A stretch of DNA of 35,882 bases from Paracoccaceae bacterium (GTDB lineage Bacteria; Pseudomonadota; Alphaproteobacteria; Rhodobacterales; Rhodobacteraceae), in contig JAPUEK010000099.1 in assembly GCA_027492585.1 (NCBI GenBank), positions 1-35,882 of the forward strand, written 5' to 3'. The notes under the pieces are model-generated. The model saw only the letters and a list, made by a program, of their open reading frames with translations. It did not search any database and was not told where the DNA came from. The position numbers and the translations under genes were made by a program. Below, in pieces: positions 28,823 to 35,882 of the stretch (position 1 is its first letter; each line of letters begins with the position of its first letter).

Positions 28823-29152
28823 ATGGCGAGCAAGGTCTCCTCCATTCCCAATCTCGGCCCGGCCTCGGAGGCGGCCTTTGCCCGCGCCGGCATCCATTCC
28901 GCCGAGGAGCTCCGCGAGATGGGGCCGGATGCCGCCTATCTGCGGCTCTTGGAAAGCGGCTCCTCGCCGCATTTCATCGGCTATTATGTGCTGGTGATGG
29001 GCTTGCAGGGCCGCCCCTGGACGGATTGTCAGGGCGAGGAGAAGAAGGCGCTGCGCCACCGCTTCGACGCCATCAAGGCGCAGGTCGCGCAGGCGCCGAT
29101 GGCGGAGCTGGAAAAGCACCTGAACTTTCTGGGTGTCATTGCCAGGCGCTAG
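28823..29152 (+). CDS. TfoX C-terminal domain family protein
   Basis: A 109-residue protein consisting only of the TfoX/Sxy C-terminal domain. SIPNLGPASEAAFARAGI resembles the helix-hairpin-helix start of that domain, followed by HSAEELREMG, LRLLESG, FIGYYVLVMGLQG and a charged C-terminal helix. In gamma-proteobacteria, full-length TfoX/Sxy is a competence regulator. This stand-alone C-terminal form lacks the N-terminal domain, so a role in competence should not be assumed. No good Shine-Dalgarno sequence precedes the ATG. Confidence 0.85.
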   Translation: MASKVSSIPNLGPASEAAFARAGIHSAEELREMGPDAAYLRLLESGSSPHFIGYYVLVMGLQGRPWTDCQGEEKKALRHRFDAIKAQVAQAPMAELEKHLNFLGVIARR

Positions 29153-29345
29153 GGCATCGGCAGTCGGCGGTGCTGCCCCCCGTGGCGCGCCCTTGGGGGG
29201 CAAACCCCTCCGGCACCTCGACGCAGGGACAGAAAACCGAGAAGGAACGCAGGTGGGCCGCATGTCTTCGCCTGTCCATCTCTTCGCCTGTCCGGGCCGA
29301 ATGCCGATTGGCCCCGTGGGCGGGCATCCAGAAGAAAGGCGCGCG
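29153..29345. other. Intergenic stretch with partial hairpins
   Basis: No gene is visible. GGGG-GGCAAA-CCCC (about 29195-29209), followed by TCCGGCACC, is a degenerate relative of the repeat-family hairpin. TCTTCGCCTGTCC occurs twice in tandem at about 29265-29292. Confidence 0.4.
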
Positions 29346-29408
29346 CGCCCTTTCATCTTGCCTCAAATATCCTGCGGGGAGGTCCGGAGGGGTGCAAAAC
29401 CCCTCCGG
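29346..29408 (+). repeat. Short AAATATCC element with perfect hairpin
   Basis: The core is at 29365-29372, followed by TGCGGGG and, after four bases, the perfect hairpin CCGGAGGGG-TGCAAAA-CCCCTCCGG (29384-29408). It is the long element of 18374-18455 with its middle part missing. The hairpin ends four bases from the stop codon of the minus-strand retropepsin gene and is probably its terminator. Confidence 0.75.
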
Positions 29409-29412
29409 CGCC

Positions 29413-29988
29413 TCAACGCCGCAGGATCATCACGTCGCCCAGAAGCTCGATATGGAACCGCCCGAGGTAATCCATGCCGAGCAGGGAGTTCTCCATCGAC
29501 GCCTCGTTGACGAAGACCCCGAGGTTTTCATCCGTGAACGGGCCGAGCTGGACCAGAGGCAGCGTCACCCGCGCGGTGCGGACCTTGCCATTGGCCGTCA
29601 TCGCCTCGCCGAGATAGGGCAGGCTCGCCGGGTCCATGCCGAGCGTTCGGGCATCCTGCGGCGACAGGACGACATTGGTGGCGCCCGTATCGGCGAGGAA
29701 GGGGATCTCGGTGCCGTTGATGGTCAGGCGCAGGTAGTAATGGCCGTCGTTGGCGCGCGGCACCCGGACCTCGCCGTTCGCCGTCACCGACTGATGCGGC
29801 AGGATGTCATGACGCAGATCCTGCCAGACGCCGTAACCCGCCATCATCGCCATGAAGATCAGCCCCCAGCCGAGCGCCATCCGCAGCGTCGCGCCGAGCC
29901 GCTGGCGGAACTCCACCATCATCCAGCCGCCGATGGCGGCGAGCAGGAGGCCGAGATACATGAGCCGCCCGATCTGATCGCTGTCCAA
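29413..29988 (-). CDS. Retropepsin-like aspartic protease, membrane-anchored
   Basis: A 191-residue protein of the bacterial retropepsin-like group (clan AA, as in TIGR02281). Two membrane helices lie at about residues 10-26 and 38-54. The protease domain follows with the active-site motif FLADTGATNVVLS (D100). A single D-T-G motif means it must dimerise to be active, as retroviral proteases do. The downstream SLLGMDYLGRFHIELLGD is the usual end of the fold. I start at TTG 29988, which has GGAG six bases upstream and gives the common MDSDQIGRL opening. GTG 30000 is the alternative. Substrates are unknown. Confidence 0.88.
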   Translation of the reverse strand: MDSDQIGRLMYLGLLLAAIGGWMMVEFRQRLGATLRMALGWGLIFMAMMAGYGVWQDLRHDILPHQSVTANGEVRVPRANDGHYYLRLTINGTEIPFLADTGATNVVLSPQDARTLGMDPASLPYLGEAMTANGKVRTARVTLPLVQLGPFTDENLGVFVNEASMENSLLGMDYLGRFHIELLGDVMILRR

Positions 29989-30106
29989 ACCTGTCTCCAC
30001 CCGTTCCGGCCCGTTGGTTCCGGCCTGCCCCGCGCGAAGCGGCCTGTCGTCGAGATAGGGCCAGAGGCGCCGGCCCGCAATGCCTCCGGCCGCTTTGACG
30101 GGTCGC

Positions 30107-30724
30107 TCAGATCAGCCCGGTGCCGCGCACCCCGTCGATGACGAACTGTACCGACAGGGCGGCCAGCAGCATCCCGAGCAGCCGGGTGATCACGATGGTT
30201 CCGGTGCGGCCGAGCAGCTTTTCCAAGGGCGGCGAGGCCAGAAGAAAGGCATAGGTCACCACCATCATGGCGAGCATCAGGCCGAGCACCGCCAGCGTCC
30301 CCGGCCAGTCCGGCCCCGCCTGCCCGACCAGCAGGATCATCGAGGCGATCGCCCCCGGCCCGGCGATGAGCGGGGTGGCGAGCGGAAAGACCGAAGGGTC
30401 GTGGTCCGGGTCCGCCTGCTGGCCCTCGCGTCGCTGGGTCCGCCGCTCGAACAGCATGTCGAGCGCGGTGAGGAACAAAAGGATGCCGCCCGCGATCCGG
30501 AAGGCGGGCATGGAGATGCCGATGAAGCCGAGGATGCTCTCCCCCGCCAGCCCGAAGAGGAGGAGAAGCGCCGCCGCAATCCCGCAGGCGCGCAGCGCCA
30601 TCGCCCGGCGCCGCGCGTTCGACATGCCCTGCGTCAGCGCAATGAACAGCGGCACCAGCCCCGGCGGGTCGATCACCACGAAGAGCGTGGCGAAGGAGGT
30701 GATCAGGAAGGCGCTTTCCGGCAT
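30107..30724 (-). CDS. MarC/NAAT family integral membrane protein
   Basis: A 205-residue protein with about six membrane helices. Family motifs are FVVIDPPGLVPLFIALT in the first helix pair, PAFRIAGGILLFLTALDML, and FPLATPLIAGPGAIASMILL in the middle. MarC proteins were once linked to multiple antibiotic resistance, but this role was not upheld. Some relatives are amino-acid or small-molecule transporters, and the substrate here is unknown. ATG 30724 lacks a good ribosome binding site. A longer reading would run into the repeat region upstream and does not look like protein. Confidence 0.88.
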   Translation of the reverse strand: MPESAFLITSFATLFVVIDPPGLVPLFIALTQGMSNARRRAMALRACGIAAALLLLFGLAGESILGFIGISMPAFRIAGGILLFLTALDMLFERRTQRREGQQADPDHDPSVFPLATPLIAGPGAIASMILLVGQAGPDWPGTLAVLGLMLAMMVVTYAFLLASPPLEKLLGRTGTIVITRLLGMLLAALSVQFVIDGVRGTGLI

Positions 30725-30774
30725 GGGGGAAGTGTGGCCTTTCCTCCCCTTTCGCGCAAGGGGGCGGCGGGGGG

Positions 30775-30937
30775 CCTCCGGCGGGGATATTTGGGCCAGT
30801 ATGAAAGGGAACCCGCGCGCGGGAGGCTCAGTCGTGAGCGCTCCGCGCGGGGATATTCGGACCGCCCGGAAGGGGAGAGCCGGCTTCCCGGTCCCTTCCG
30901 CGCCCACCACCAGATTCGGACCCGCCCGAAAGGGGAA
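30775..30937 (-). repeat. Tandem array of three AAATATCC-type elements after the ABC-F gene
   Basis: Three copies follow each other on the minus strand: a degenerate one (about 30911-30937), one with GAATATCC (30851-30858 core) and a full one (core 30785-30792, within 30775-30810). Each begins with CCCTTTC or CCCCTTCC and the two better ones end in CCCGC and GGAG. They are in sense orientation, starting 12 bases past the ABC-F stop codon. Confidence 0.7.
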
Positions 30938-30948
30938 GGCCCCCTTCG

Positions 30949-32796
30949 TTACGCCGCCTTTTCCAGCTTTTCCTGCGCGGTCAGCCACATCGCCTCGGCG
31001 CGGTCGAGGGCGTCCATCACCTCGGCGTATTTCTTGTTCCAGGTGTCGAGCTCACCCTTGCGGGTCTCCTCGTAAAGCTCGGGATCGGCCAGTTTCGTGG
31101 CCAGCTTGTCGCGCATCTCGTTGAGCTTGCCGAGCCGATCCTCGCATTTGCGGACCTCGGCGCGCAGGGCCAGAAGCTCGTCGCGGCTGGCCTTCTTCGG
31201 CTTTTCCACCGCTTTCGGCTCGGTCTTTGCCTCATCATCGCCGGAGAGGAGCTGGCGGCGGTAGGCTTCGAGATCCTCGGTATAGGGGGCGACGGCGCCG
31301 CCCTTCACCAGCCAGAGCCGGTCGGCGACCAGCGACAGCAGGTGCATGTCGTGACTGACCAGCACCACGGCGCCGGAATAGGCGGTCAGCGCCTCGACGA
31401 GGGCCTCGCGGCTTTCCATGTCGAGGTGGTTGGTCGGCTCGTCGAGGATCAGAAGATGCGGCGCGTCGATGGTGGCCAGCAGCAGCGAGAGCCGCGCCTT
31501 CTGCCCGCCCGAAAGCCGGCCCACCACCGTTTCCGCCTGATCGGCCATCAGCCCGAAGCCCGCAAGCCGCGCACGCAGGCGCGGCTGCCCCTCGGCGGGG
31601 CGCAGGCGCATCACATGCTGCAAGGGCGTCTCGTCGATATGCAGTTCATCGACCTGATGCTGGGCGAAATAACCGATGCGGAGCTTCGAGGAGCGCACCA
31701 TCCTGCCCTCGGCCGGCGCGAGCTTGCCGGCGAGCAGTTTCGACAGCGTGGATTTGCCCTCGCCGTTGCGGCCGAGAAGCGCGATCCGGTCATCCTGGTC
31801 GATGCGGAGCGACAGCCGCTTCAGCACCGGCGGGCCGCCATAGCCGACCGCCACCCCTTCGAGGTTGATGATCGGCGGCGAGAGTTCCTCCGGTTCGGGG
31901 AAGGTGAAGACCACTTTCTTCGCCTCTTCCGGGGCGGTGATGACCTCCATCTTCTCAAGCATCTTCACCCGGCTCTGGGCCTGCACGGCCTTCGAGGCCT
32001 TGGCCTTGAAGCGGTCCACGAAGCTTTGCAGATGGGCGCGCCGCGCCTCCTGTTTCTTGGCTTCCGCCGCCTGCACCGCCCGGCGCTCGGCCATCTGGCG
32101 GGCGAACTGGTCATAGGGGCCGGTCCAGTAGGTGAGCTTGCGGTTGTCCAGATGCAGGATGCCGCCCACGGCGCGGTTCAGAAGCCCGCGGTCGTGGGAG
32201 ATGATCAGCACGGTATGGGGGTACTTCTGGAGGTAGCTTTCCAGCCACAGCGCCCCTTCGAGGTCGAGATAGTTGGTCGGCTCGTCGAGAAGCAGGTAGT
32301 CGGGCTGGGCGAAGAGCACCCCGGCAAGGGCCACCCGCATCCGCCAGCCGCCGGAGAAATCCGAACAGGGCCGCAACTGCGCCTCGGCATCGAAGCCGAG
32401 CCCTTTCAGGATCGCCGAGGCCCGTCCCTCCGCCGACCAGGCGTCGATGTCGGCGAGCCGCGCCTGCACCTCGGCGATGCGATGCGGATCGGTGGCGGTC
32501 TCCGCCTCGGCCAGAAGGCTGGCGCGTTCGGTATCGGCGGCGAGCACGGTGTCGAGCAGGCTCGTGGAGGAGGACGGCACCTCCTGCGCCACCCCGCCGA
32601 TGCGGGCGCGGGCGGGCATGGTGATCTCGCCGCCCTCAAGCGCCAGTTCCTTGCGGATCAGCCGGAAGAGCGTGGTCTTGCCCGCGCCGTTGCGCCCGAC
32701 GAGGCCGACCTTGTGGCCGGTCGGGATGGTGGCGGAGGCGCCCTCGAAGAGAGGGCGGCCTTCGACGGAATAGGTGATGTCGGAGATTTTCAGCAT
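30949..32796 (-). CDS. ABC-F family ATPase (YheS/Uup-like)
   Basis: A 615-residue soluble protein with two ABC ATPase domains and no membrane part, so it acts on the ribosome rather than as a transporter. Domain 1: Walker A GRNGAGKTT (34-42), signature FSGGWRMRVALAG, Walker B YLLLDEPTNYLD. Domain 2: GRNGEGKST, LSGGQKARLSLL, LLILDEPTNHLD. The charged linker between them (AERRAVQAAEAKKQEARR and on) is the ribosome-contacting PtIM. A coiled coil (about 530-615) ends it. The YFAQHQVDEL segment is like YheS. ABC-F proteins act in translation. The exact subgroup is inferred. Confidence 0.94.
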   Translation of the reverse strand: MLKISDITYSVEGRPLFEGASATIPTGHKVGLVGRNGAGKTTLFRLIRKELALEGGEITMPARARIGGVAQEVPSSSTSLLDTVLAADTERASLLAEAETATDPHRIAEVQARLADIDAWSAEGRASAILKGLGFDAEAQLRPCSDFSGGWRMRVALAGVLFAQPDYLLLDEPTNYLDLEGALWLESYLQKYPHTVLIISHDRGLLNRAVGGILHLDNRKLTYWTGPYDQFARQMAERRAVQAAEAKKQEARRAHLQSFVDRFKAKASKAVQAQSRVKMLEKMEVITAPEEAKKVVFTFPEPEELSPPIINLEGVAVGYGGPPVLKRLSLRIDQDDRIALLGRNGEGKSTLSKLLAGKLAPAEGRMVRSSKLRIGYFAQHQVDELHIDETPLQHVMRLRPAEGQPRLRARLAGFGLMADQAETVVGRLSGGQKARLSLLLATIDAPHLLILDEPTNHLDMESREALVEALTAYSGAVVLVSHDMHLLSLVADRLWLVKGGAVAPYTEDLEAYRRQLLSGDDEAKTEPKAVEKPKKASRDELLALRAEVRKCEDRLGKLNEMRDKLATKLADPELYEETRKGELDTWNKKYAEVMDALDRAEAMWLTAQEKLEKAA

Positions 32797-32975
32797 GAGC
32801 GCCCCTTGCCTGATCGCGCGGCCAAGGTCAATCCGGGGTGCGGGCGCCCTGCGACCTTGCGGCCTCTGTCGGTCAGCGGCCTTGCCTGTCAGGCTGAGAC
32901 CCGAAGCGGCCTGCCCCGAAACGGCAGGCAGGGTCCGTGCGCCACCACGGCAGACCCGCTGAAAGGAGTGTCCCG

Positions 32976-33443
32976 ATGACCGCGCCGATGCTCGCCGACC
33001 CCGCAAGGCTTGCCTTTCACGACGTGCAGAGCATCGCCCTGCCCCGGCCGCTTGGGGCGCTCGAAGCATGGAACCTCGTGATGGCGGACCCCCTGCCGGG
33101 TCTGGGGCTGGCCTTCCGGCTGCGCGACGCGATTTCCTCGCGCTTCGGCGTGCGGCGGATCGGCGGCTTTTCGGGGCGGCGGGCGGAGAAGGTCGCGGCG
33201 GGGAAGCGGCTCGACTTCTTCCTCGTCGAGGTTTCGGAGCCGGAGGTTCTGGTCCTGACCGAGCGCGACCGCCATCTCGACGTGATGACCAGCATCACGA
33301 CCACGGGGCAGCGGCTGGCCATCACCTCCTCGGTGATCACGCACAACGCCTTCGGGCGGGTCTACATGCTGCCCGTCGCCCCGGCGCATCGCTGGATCGT
33401 GCGGCGGATGCTGGCGCGGGTGGCGCGGCGTCTGGCAGCCTAG
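32976..33443 (+). CDS. DUF2867-like protein
   Basis: A 155-residue protein that I match to the DUF2867 group. It has the FLVEVSEPEVLVLTERDRHLDV strand pair and the end SSVITHNAFGRVYMLPVAP with HRWIVRRML. No function is established. No signal peptide or membrane helix is clear. AAAGGAG lies eight bases before the ATG. It is divergent from the ABC-F gene, with 179 bases between them in which I see no further gene. Confidence 0.7.
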   Translation: MTAPMLADPARLAFHDVQSIALPRPLGALEAWNLVMADPLPGLGLAFRLRDAISSRFGVRRIGGFSGRRAEKVAAGKRLDFFLVEVSEPEVLVLTERDRHLDVMTSITTTGQRLAITSSVITHNAFGRVYMLPVAPAHRWIVRRMLARVARRLAA

Positions 33444-33493
33444 GGAGGCGCGGCCGGCGGCCCCGATCCCGCAGGTGCAGGGCCAACCGCCAT

Positions 33494-33629
33494 CAAGACC
33501 GGACCTGTCGCCTCATGCCGGGCTCCTCCCCTCATTCTCCGTCGGAAAATATCCTGCGGGTTTGGCCACAGGTCCCGCCACCGGCTCAAGGGACCGATGG
33601 CAGGACGGAGGGGGGCAAAACCCCTCCGG
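33494..33629 (+). repeat. Long AAATATCC element between DUF2867-like and LysM genes
   Basis: It has the same block order as 18331-18455: CAAGACCGG (33494-33502), GTCGG, AAATATCC (33547-33554), TGCGGG, TCAAGGGACCG (33586-33596), then CGGAGGGG-GGCAAAA-CCCCTCCG (33606-33628). Its inner stem differs: GGTCCC (33571-33576) with GGGACC (33590-33595). It lies between converging genes, and the hairpin probably ends both. The rest of 33444-33688 shows no gene. Confidence 0.75.
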
Positions 33630-33688
33630 GACCGGCAGCGGGGTGCCGCAGATGCCGACCCGGAACCGCCTTCCGCCGGGCCTCCCTC

Positions 33689-35152
33689 TTACTCCCCTTC
33701 CGGAAGGGTGAAGACCTGCCCCGGATAGATCAGATCCGGGTCGCGGATCTTGTCCTTGTTGGCCTCGAAGACCTGCACATAGAGCACACCATCGCCAAAG
33801 CGTTGCTCGGCGATGCCCCAGAGGGTGAAACCCGGCTGCACCGTCACCGTCACGGGCTTCGGAGCCACCGCAGGTTCCGGCGCCGCTTCGGCGGCGGGCG
33901 TCTCGGCCTGCGGCGCCTCTGCCGCGGCGACGGCGACCTCGGGCGCAGGCGGAAGGGCCGCCTCCCCAGCGGGCGGTTCCGCAGCGGGGGCCTCGACGGC
34001 AGGCGCCACTTCGGGCGGCGCTTCGGCCAACAGGTTTCCGGGCGCAGCCGGGGCTTCCGCCACAGCCGGGGCCTCCGCCGCAGGAGGTTCAACGGCCGGC
34101 GCTTCGGCCACCGGGGCCGGCATTGCCTGCACCTCGGCGGCAGGGGCCTCGGCGGCAGGCTCTGTCGCAGCCGGAACCGCGGGCGTTTCCGCCGCAGCCC
34201 CCTGCCCCGCCGAAACCGCCGCCAGAGCTTCCCGCGTCTCGCGCTTGAACGGCGTCTCGAACCGGGAGGAAACCTTGCCCCCCGCATCCATCTGATCGAC
34301 CCGCAGCGTGTAGATCCCCGGCGCCACCTCCGGCAGGGTGGTCAGCCATTGACCGCCCTCCGGCACCGGCACAGTCGCCTGCTCGGCATTGTCGAGATAG
34401 ATCCGCACGAAAAGCCCCGCCGTGCCGCGCCCGCCAAGCTGCACCTCGCCGCCGGCCGTATAGGCGATCGTGTCGAGCGTCACCGCCGCCTCCGGCACCG
34501 GCTGGCCCTGCAGGACCGAGGCCCCCTCTTCGGTGACCAGAAGCGCGGCGGGCGGCGCAGGCTCCGCCGCGGCCCCGGTGTCCTCGACGGGCGCAGGCGC
34601 GGCCACCGGCGGCAGGATCGGCGCAAGCGCCACCGTCTCCACCGAGGCAAGCCTGCTGCCATCGCCGAGCCGCGCCTCCAGCGTCATCAGCGAGGGTTGC
34701 TCCTGCGGGGCCAGGGTGAACAGCGCCGCGAACTCGCCCGAGGCCGAGGCTTTGGCCACCGCCACCTCCGCCCCGTCGACCAGCACCGCGATCTCGGCCC
34801 CCGCCGGGCCGCGACCGGCGACGACAGCCTCACCCGCCGCATCGACGCGCCAGTTGTCGAAACCGGGCGGCACGGGGGGCGCGGGCGCCACCTCCGCCGC
34901 AGGCACGGGGGGCGCGATCACGGGCGGCGTCTCAGCTTCGACGGCAGGCTCCGCCCCGGAGGTGAGCGCCATCACGCCCTCCGGCTTTGCCGCTTCCGGC
35001 GCCGCTGTCCCCTGCTCCGGCGCGGGCTCCGGCATCGGCGCGTCGCGGAAGGCCAGATACCCCGCCCCGGCCACCGCCGCCGCTCCCAGAACCGTCACCG
35101 CCGCGCGTCCCGCGCCGCCCATCGAGGCCCAAACCGCCGACCAACCCGCCAT
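33689..35152 (-). CDS. LysM-domain protein with long Ala/Pro/Glu-rich region
   Basis: A 487-residue envelope protein. An N-terminal membrane anchor ([19 protein letters not shown], about 15-33) is followed by an Ala/Pro/Glu stretch and Ig-like beta modules ([20 protein letters not shown] and [10 protein letters not shown] are recognisable). A second low-complexity region of about 115 residues (APAAEAPA-type repeats, 33857-34205) leads to a C-terminal LysM domain: [18 protein letters not shown], then [16 protein letters not shown]. LysM binds peptidoglycan, and the low-complexity region probably spans the periplasm. ATG 35152 is preferred; TTG 35206 would add 18 residues. Similar Ig-like/LysM proteins are common in Rhodobacteraceae. 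Confidence 0.88.
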   Translation of the reverse strand: MAGWSAVWASMGGAGRAAVTVLGAAAVAGAGYLAFRDAPMPEPAPEQGTAAPEAAKPEGVMALTSGAEPAVEAETPPVIAPPVPAAEVAPAPPVPPGFDNWRVDAAGEAVVAGRGPAGAEIAVLVDGAEVAVAKASASGEFAALFTLAPQEQPSLMTLEARLGDGSRLASVETVALAPILPPVAAPAPVEDTGAAAEPAPPAALLVTEEGASVLQGQPVPEAAVTLDTIAYTAGGEVQLGGRGTAGLFVRIYLDNAEQATVPVPEGGQWLTTLPEVAPGIYTLRVDQMDAGGKVSSRFETPFKRETREALAAVSAGQGAAAETPAVPAATEPAAEAPAAEVQAMPAPVAEAPAVEPPAAEAPAVAEAPAAPGNLLAEAPPEVAPAVEAPAAEPPAGEAALPPAPEVAVAAAEAPQAETPAAEAAPEPAVAPKPVTVTVQPGFTLWGIAEQRFGDGVLYVQVFEANKDKIRDPDLIYPGQVFTLPEGE

Positions 35153-35252
35153 GCTTTCGTCCCTTTGCCGCGGGACCTGTTCCCGGCCCCTGCTTCCCTT
35201 CGCCAAGGAACCCCGATATCAGCGGCCAAAGCAACAAGTTTCAGGCCCCGCC

Positions 35253-35807
35253 ATGCCCGCGTCCCGTTCGATCTGTGTCTTCTGCGGCTCACGCCCCGGC
35301 CATGACCCCGCCCATGCCGCCGCCGCCGGAGCCCTCGGCCACGCCATCGCCGCCGAGGGCTGGCGGCTCGTCTATGGCGCCGGCGATGTCGGGCTGATGG
35401 GCGAGGTCGCCCGCGCCGCCACCGCCGCCGGGGCCGCAACACTGGGCATCATCCCCGCGCATCTGATGAAACGCGAACAGGGCCGGCGCGATCTGACCAC
35501 ATTTCTCGTCACCGAGACCATGCACGAACGCAAGAAGGTGATGTTCATGAACGCAGATGCCATCGTCGTCCTGCCGGGCGGCGCGGGATCGCTCGACGAA
35601 TTCTTCGAGGTGCTCACCTGGGCGCAGATCGGGCTGCACCGCAAACCGATCCTGCTTCTGGACAGCAAGGGCTACTGGCAACCGCTTCTGGCGCTCATCG
35701 ACCATGTGATCGCCGAGGGCTTCGCCGATGCCGGCCTGCGCGCGCTCTTCACCGCCGTCCCGGATGTGGAAACCGCGACGGCAAGCCTGCGCGCCGCCCT
35801 CGCCTGA
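35253..35807 (+). CDS. LOG family protein (nucleoside monophosphate phosphoribohydrolase)
   Basis: A 184-residue Rossmann-fold enzyme of the Lonely Guy/TIGR00730 group. ICVFCGSRPG opens the domain, LVYGAGDVGLMG binds nucleotide, and the catalytic motifs MHERK (R93) and LPGGAGSLDEFFE (108-118, E116) are intact. The more usual GT in PGGxGT is GS here. LOG enzymes split AMP or cytokinin ribotides into base and ribose-5-phosphate. In bacteria without cytokinin synthesis they are thought to be nucleotide hydrolases. It is divergent from the LysM gene across 100 bases. Confidence 0.94.
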   Translation: MPASRSICVFCGSRPGHDPAHAAAAGALGHAIAAEGWRLVYGAGDVGLMGEVARAATAAGAATLGIIPAHLMKREQGRRDLTTFLVTETMHERKKVMFMNADAIVVLPGGAGSLDEFFEVLTWAQIGLHRKPILLLDSKGYWQPLLALIDHVIAEGFADAGLRALFTAVPDVETATASLRAALA

Positions 35808-35808
35808 A

Positions 35809-35882
35809 GGCCCTTTCTTCTCTTTCCAAATATCCTCGGGGGGAGGCCGCAGGCCGTGGGGGGCGGAAAGCCCCCCCCCCCC
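35809..35882 (+). repeat. AAATATCC element with hairpin at the end of the window
   Basis: It starts just after the LOG stop codon in sense orientation. The core is at 35828-35835, followed by TCGGGGGGA and the hairpin GGGGGGC-GGAAA-GCCCCCC (about 35858-35876), which runs into a C tract ending the window. Its pyrimidine lead-in is identical to that at 11336-11359. Confidence 0.75.

Noticed and set aside
29136-29366. Open frames in 29136-29510 on both strands
   Set aside because: They are translations of the intergenic repeat and hairpins; no codon bias or motif supports them.
30107-30988. A 293-codon version of the MarC gene starting near 30988
   Set aside because: The extra N-terminal part is a translation of three repeat elements; MPESAF at 30724 fits the family start.
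31342-32979. A 545-codon open frame antisense to the ABC-F gene; similar long antisense frames at 5264-6991, 7586-9034 and 13025-14965
   Set aside because: Each lies opposite a gene with intact family motifs and lacks recognisable domains or a ribosome binding site.
33068-35305. A 745-codon plus-strand open frame covering the LysM gene
   Set aside because: Arg/Gly/His-rich shadow of the Ala/Pro/Glu-rich LysM gene; the opposite strand has the LysM domain and anchor.

Overview
The window reads as a chromosomal segment of a high-GC alphaproteobacterium of the order Rhodobacterales (Rhodobacteraceae/Paracoccaceae). This is inferred from the zwf-pgl-pgi order, the glgP-B-C-A-X-pgm glycogen operon, non-pyrrolysine MttB, retropepsin-like and LysM/Ala-Pro-Glu-rich proteins, very high GC at third codon positions, and many intergenic AAATATCC motifs. 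No phage, integrase, transposase or CRISPR array is visible. I recognise families and motifs only; no database search was possible, so species-level assignment is not attempted.

Layout. 134-2017: an ECF sigma factor, an RskA-type membrane anti-sigma factor and an exported fasciclin protein, the same trio as the mycobacterial SigK/RskA/MPT70-83 module. 2210-4506: a flavodoxin-fold oxidoreductase and an exported von Willebrand A protein with four C-terminal repeats. 4649-5151: tRNA-Gly(CCC) and a RidA-family protein. 5273-9004 (minus): zwf-pgl-pgi, with a perfect 12-bp LacI-type palindrome in the zwf leader. 9163-11329: HNH endonuclease, an orphan CoxG-like SRPBCC protein, and a lipoprotein lytic transglycosylase. 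11429-24407 (minus): the glycogen block glgP, glgB, glgC, glgA, glgX and pgm, followed by an MttB-superfamily methyltransferase.

24820-28448 is a metal/redox control region: an Rrf2 Fe-S regulator preceded by an FNR-type box, then copA-cueR divergent from a small copper chaperone gene. Both copper promoters are near-identical MerR-type promoters with 19-bp spacers. 28597-35807: an unrecorded 45-residue Gln-rich small protein, a TfoX C-terminal-domain protein, a retropepsin-like membrane protease, a MarC-family membrane protein, an ABC-F ATPase, a DUF2867-like protein, a LysM protein and a LOG-family nucleotide hydrolase.

How it works together. Glucose-6-phosphate is the hub: Pgm, GlgC, GlgA and GlgB store it as glycogen. 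GlgP and GlgX release it, and Zwf, Pgl and Pgi send it to the oxidative Entner-Doudoroff/pentose phosphate routes or back to fructose-6-phosphate. A zwf-operator-like sequence upstream of glgP hints at shared sugar control. The least explained structure is a dispersed intergenic element: an AAATATCC core often followed by a GC-rich hairpin, about ten copies, mostly just after stop codons. Two long copies about 15 kb apart are clearly homologous, and one of them lies between glgC and glgA in an otherwise compact operon.
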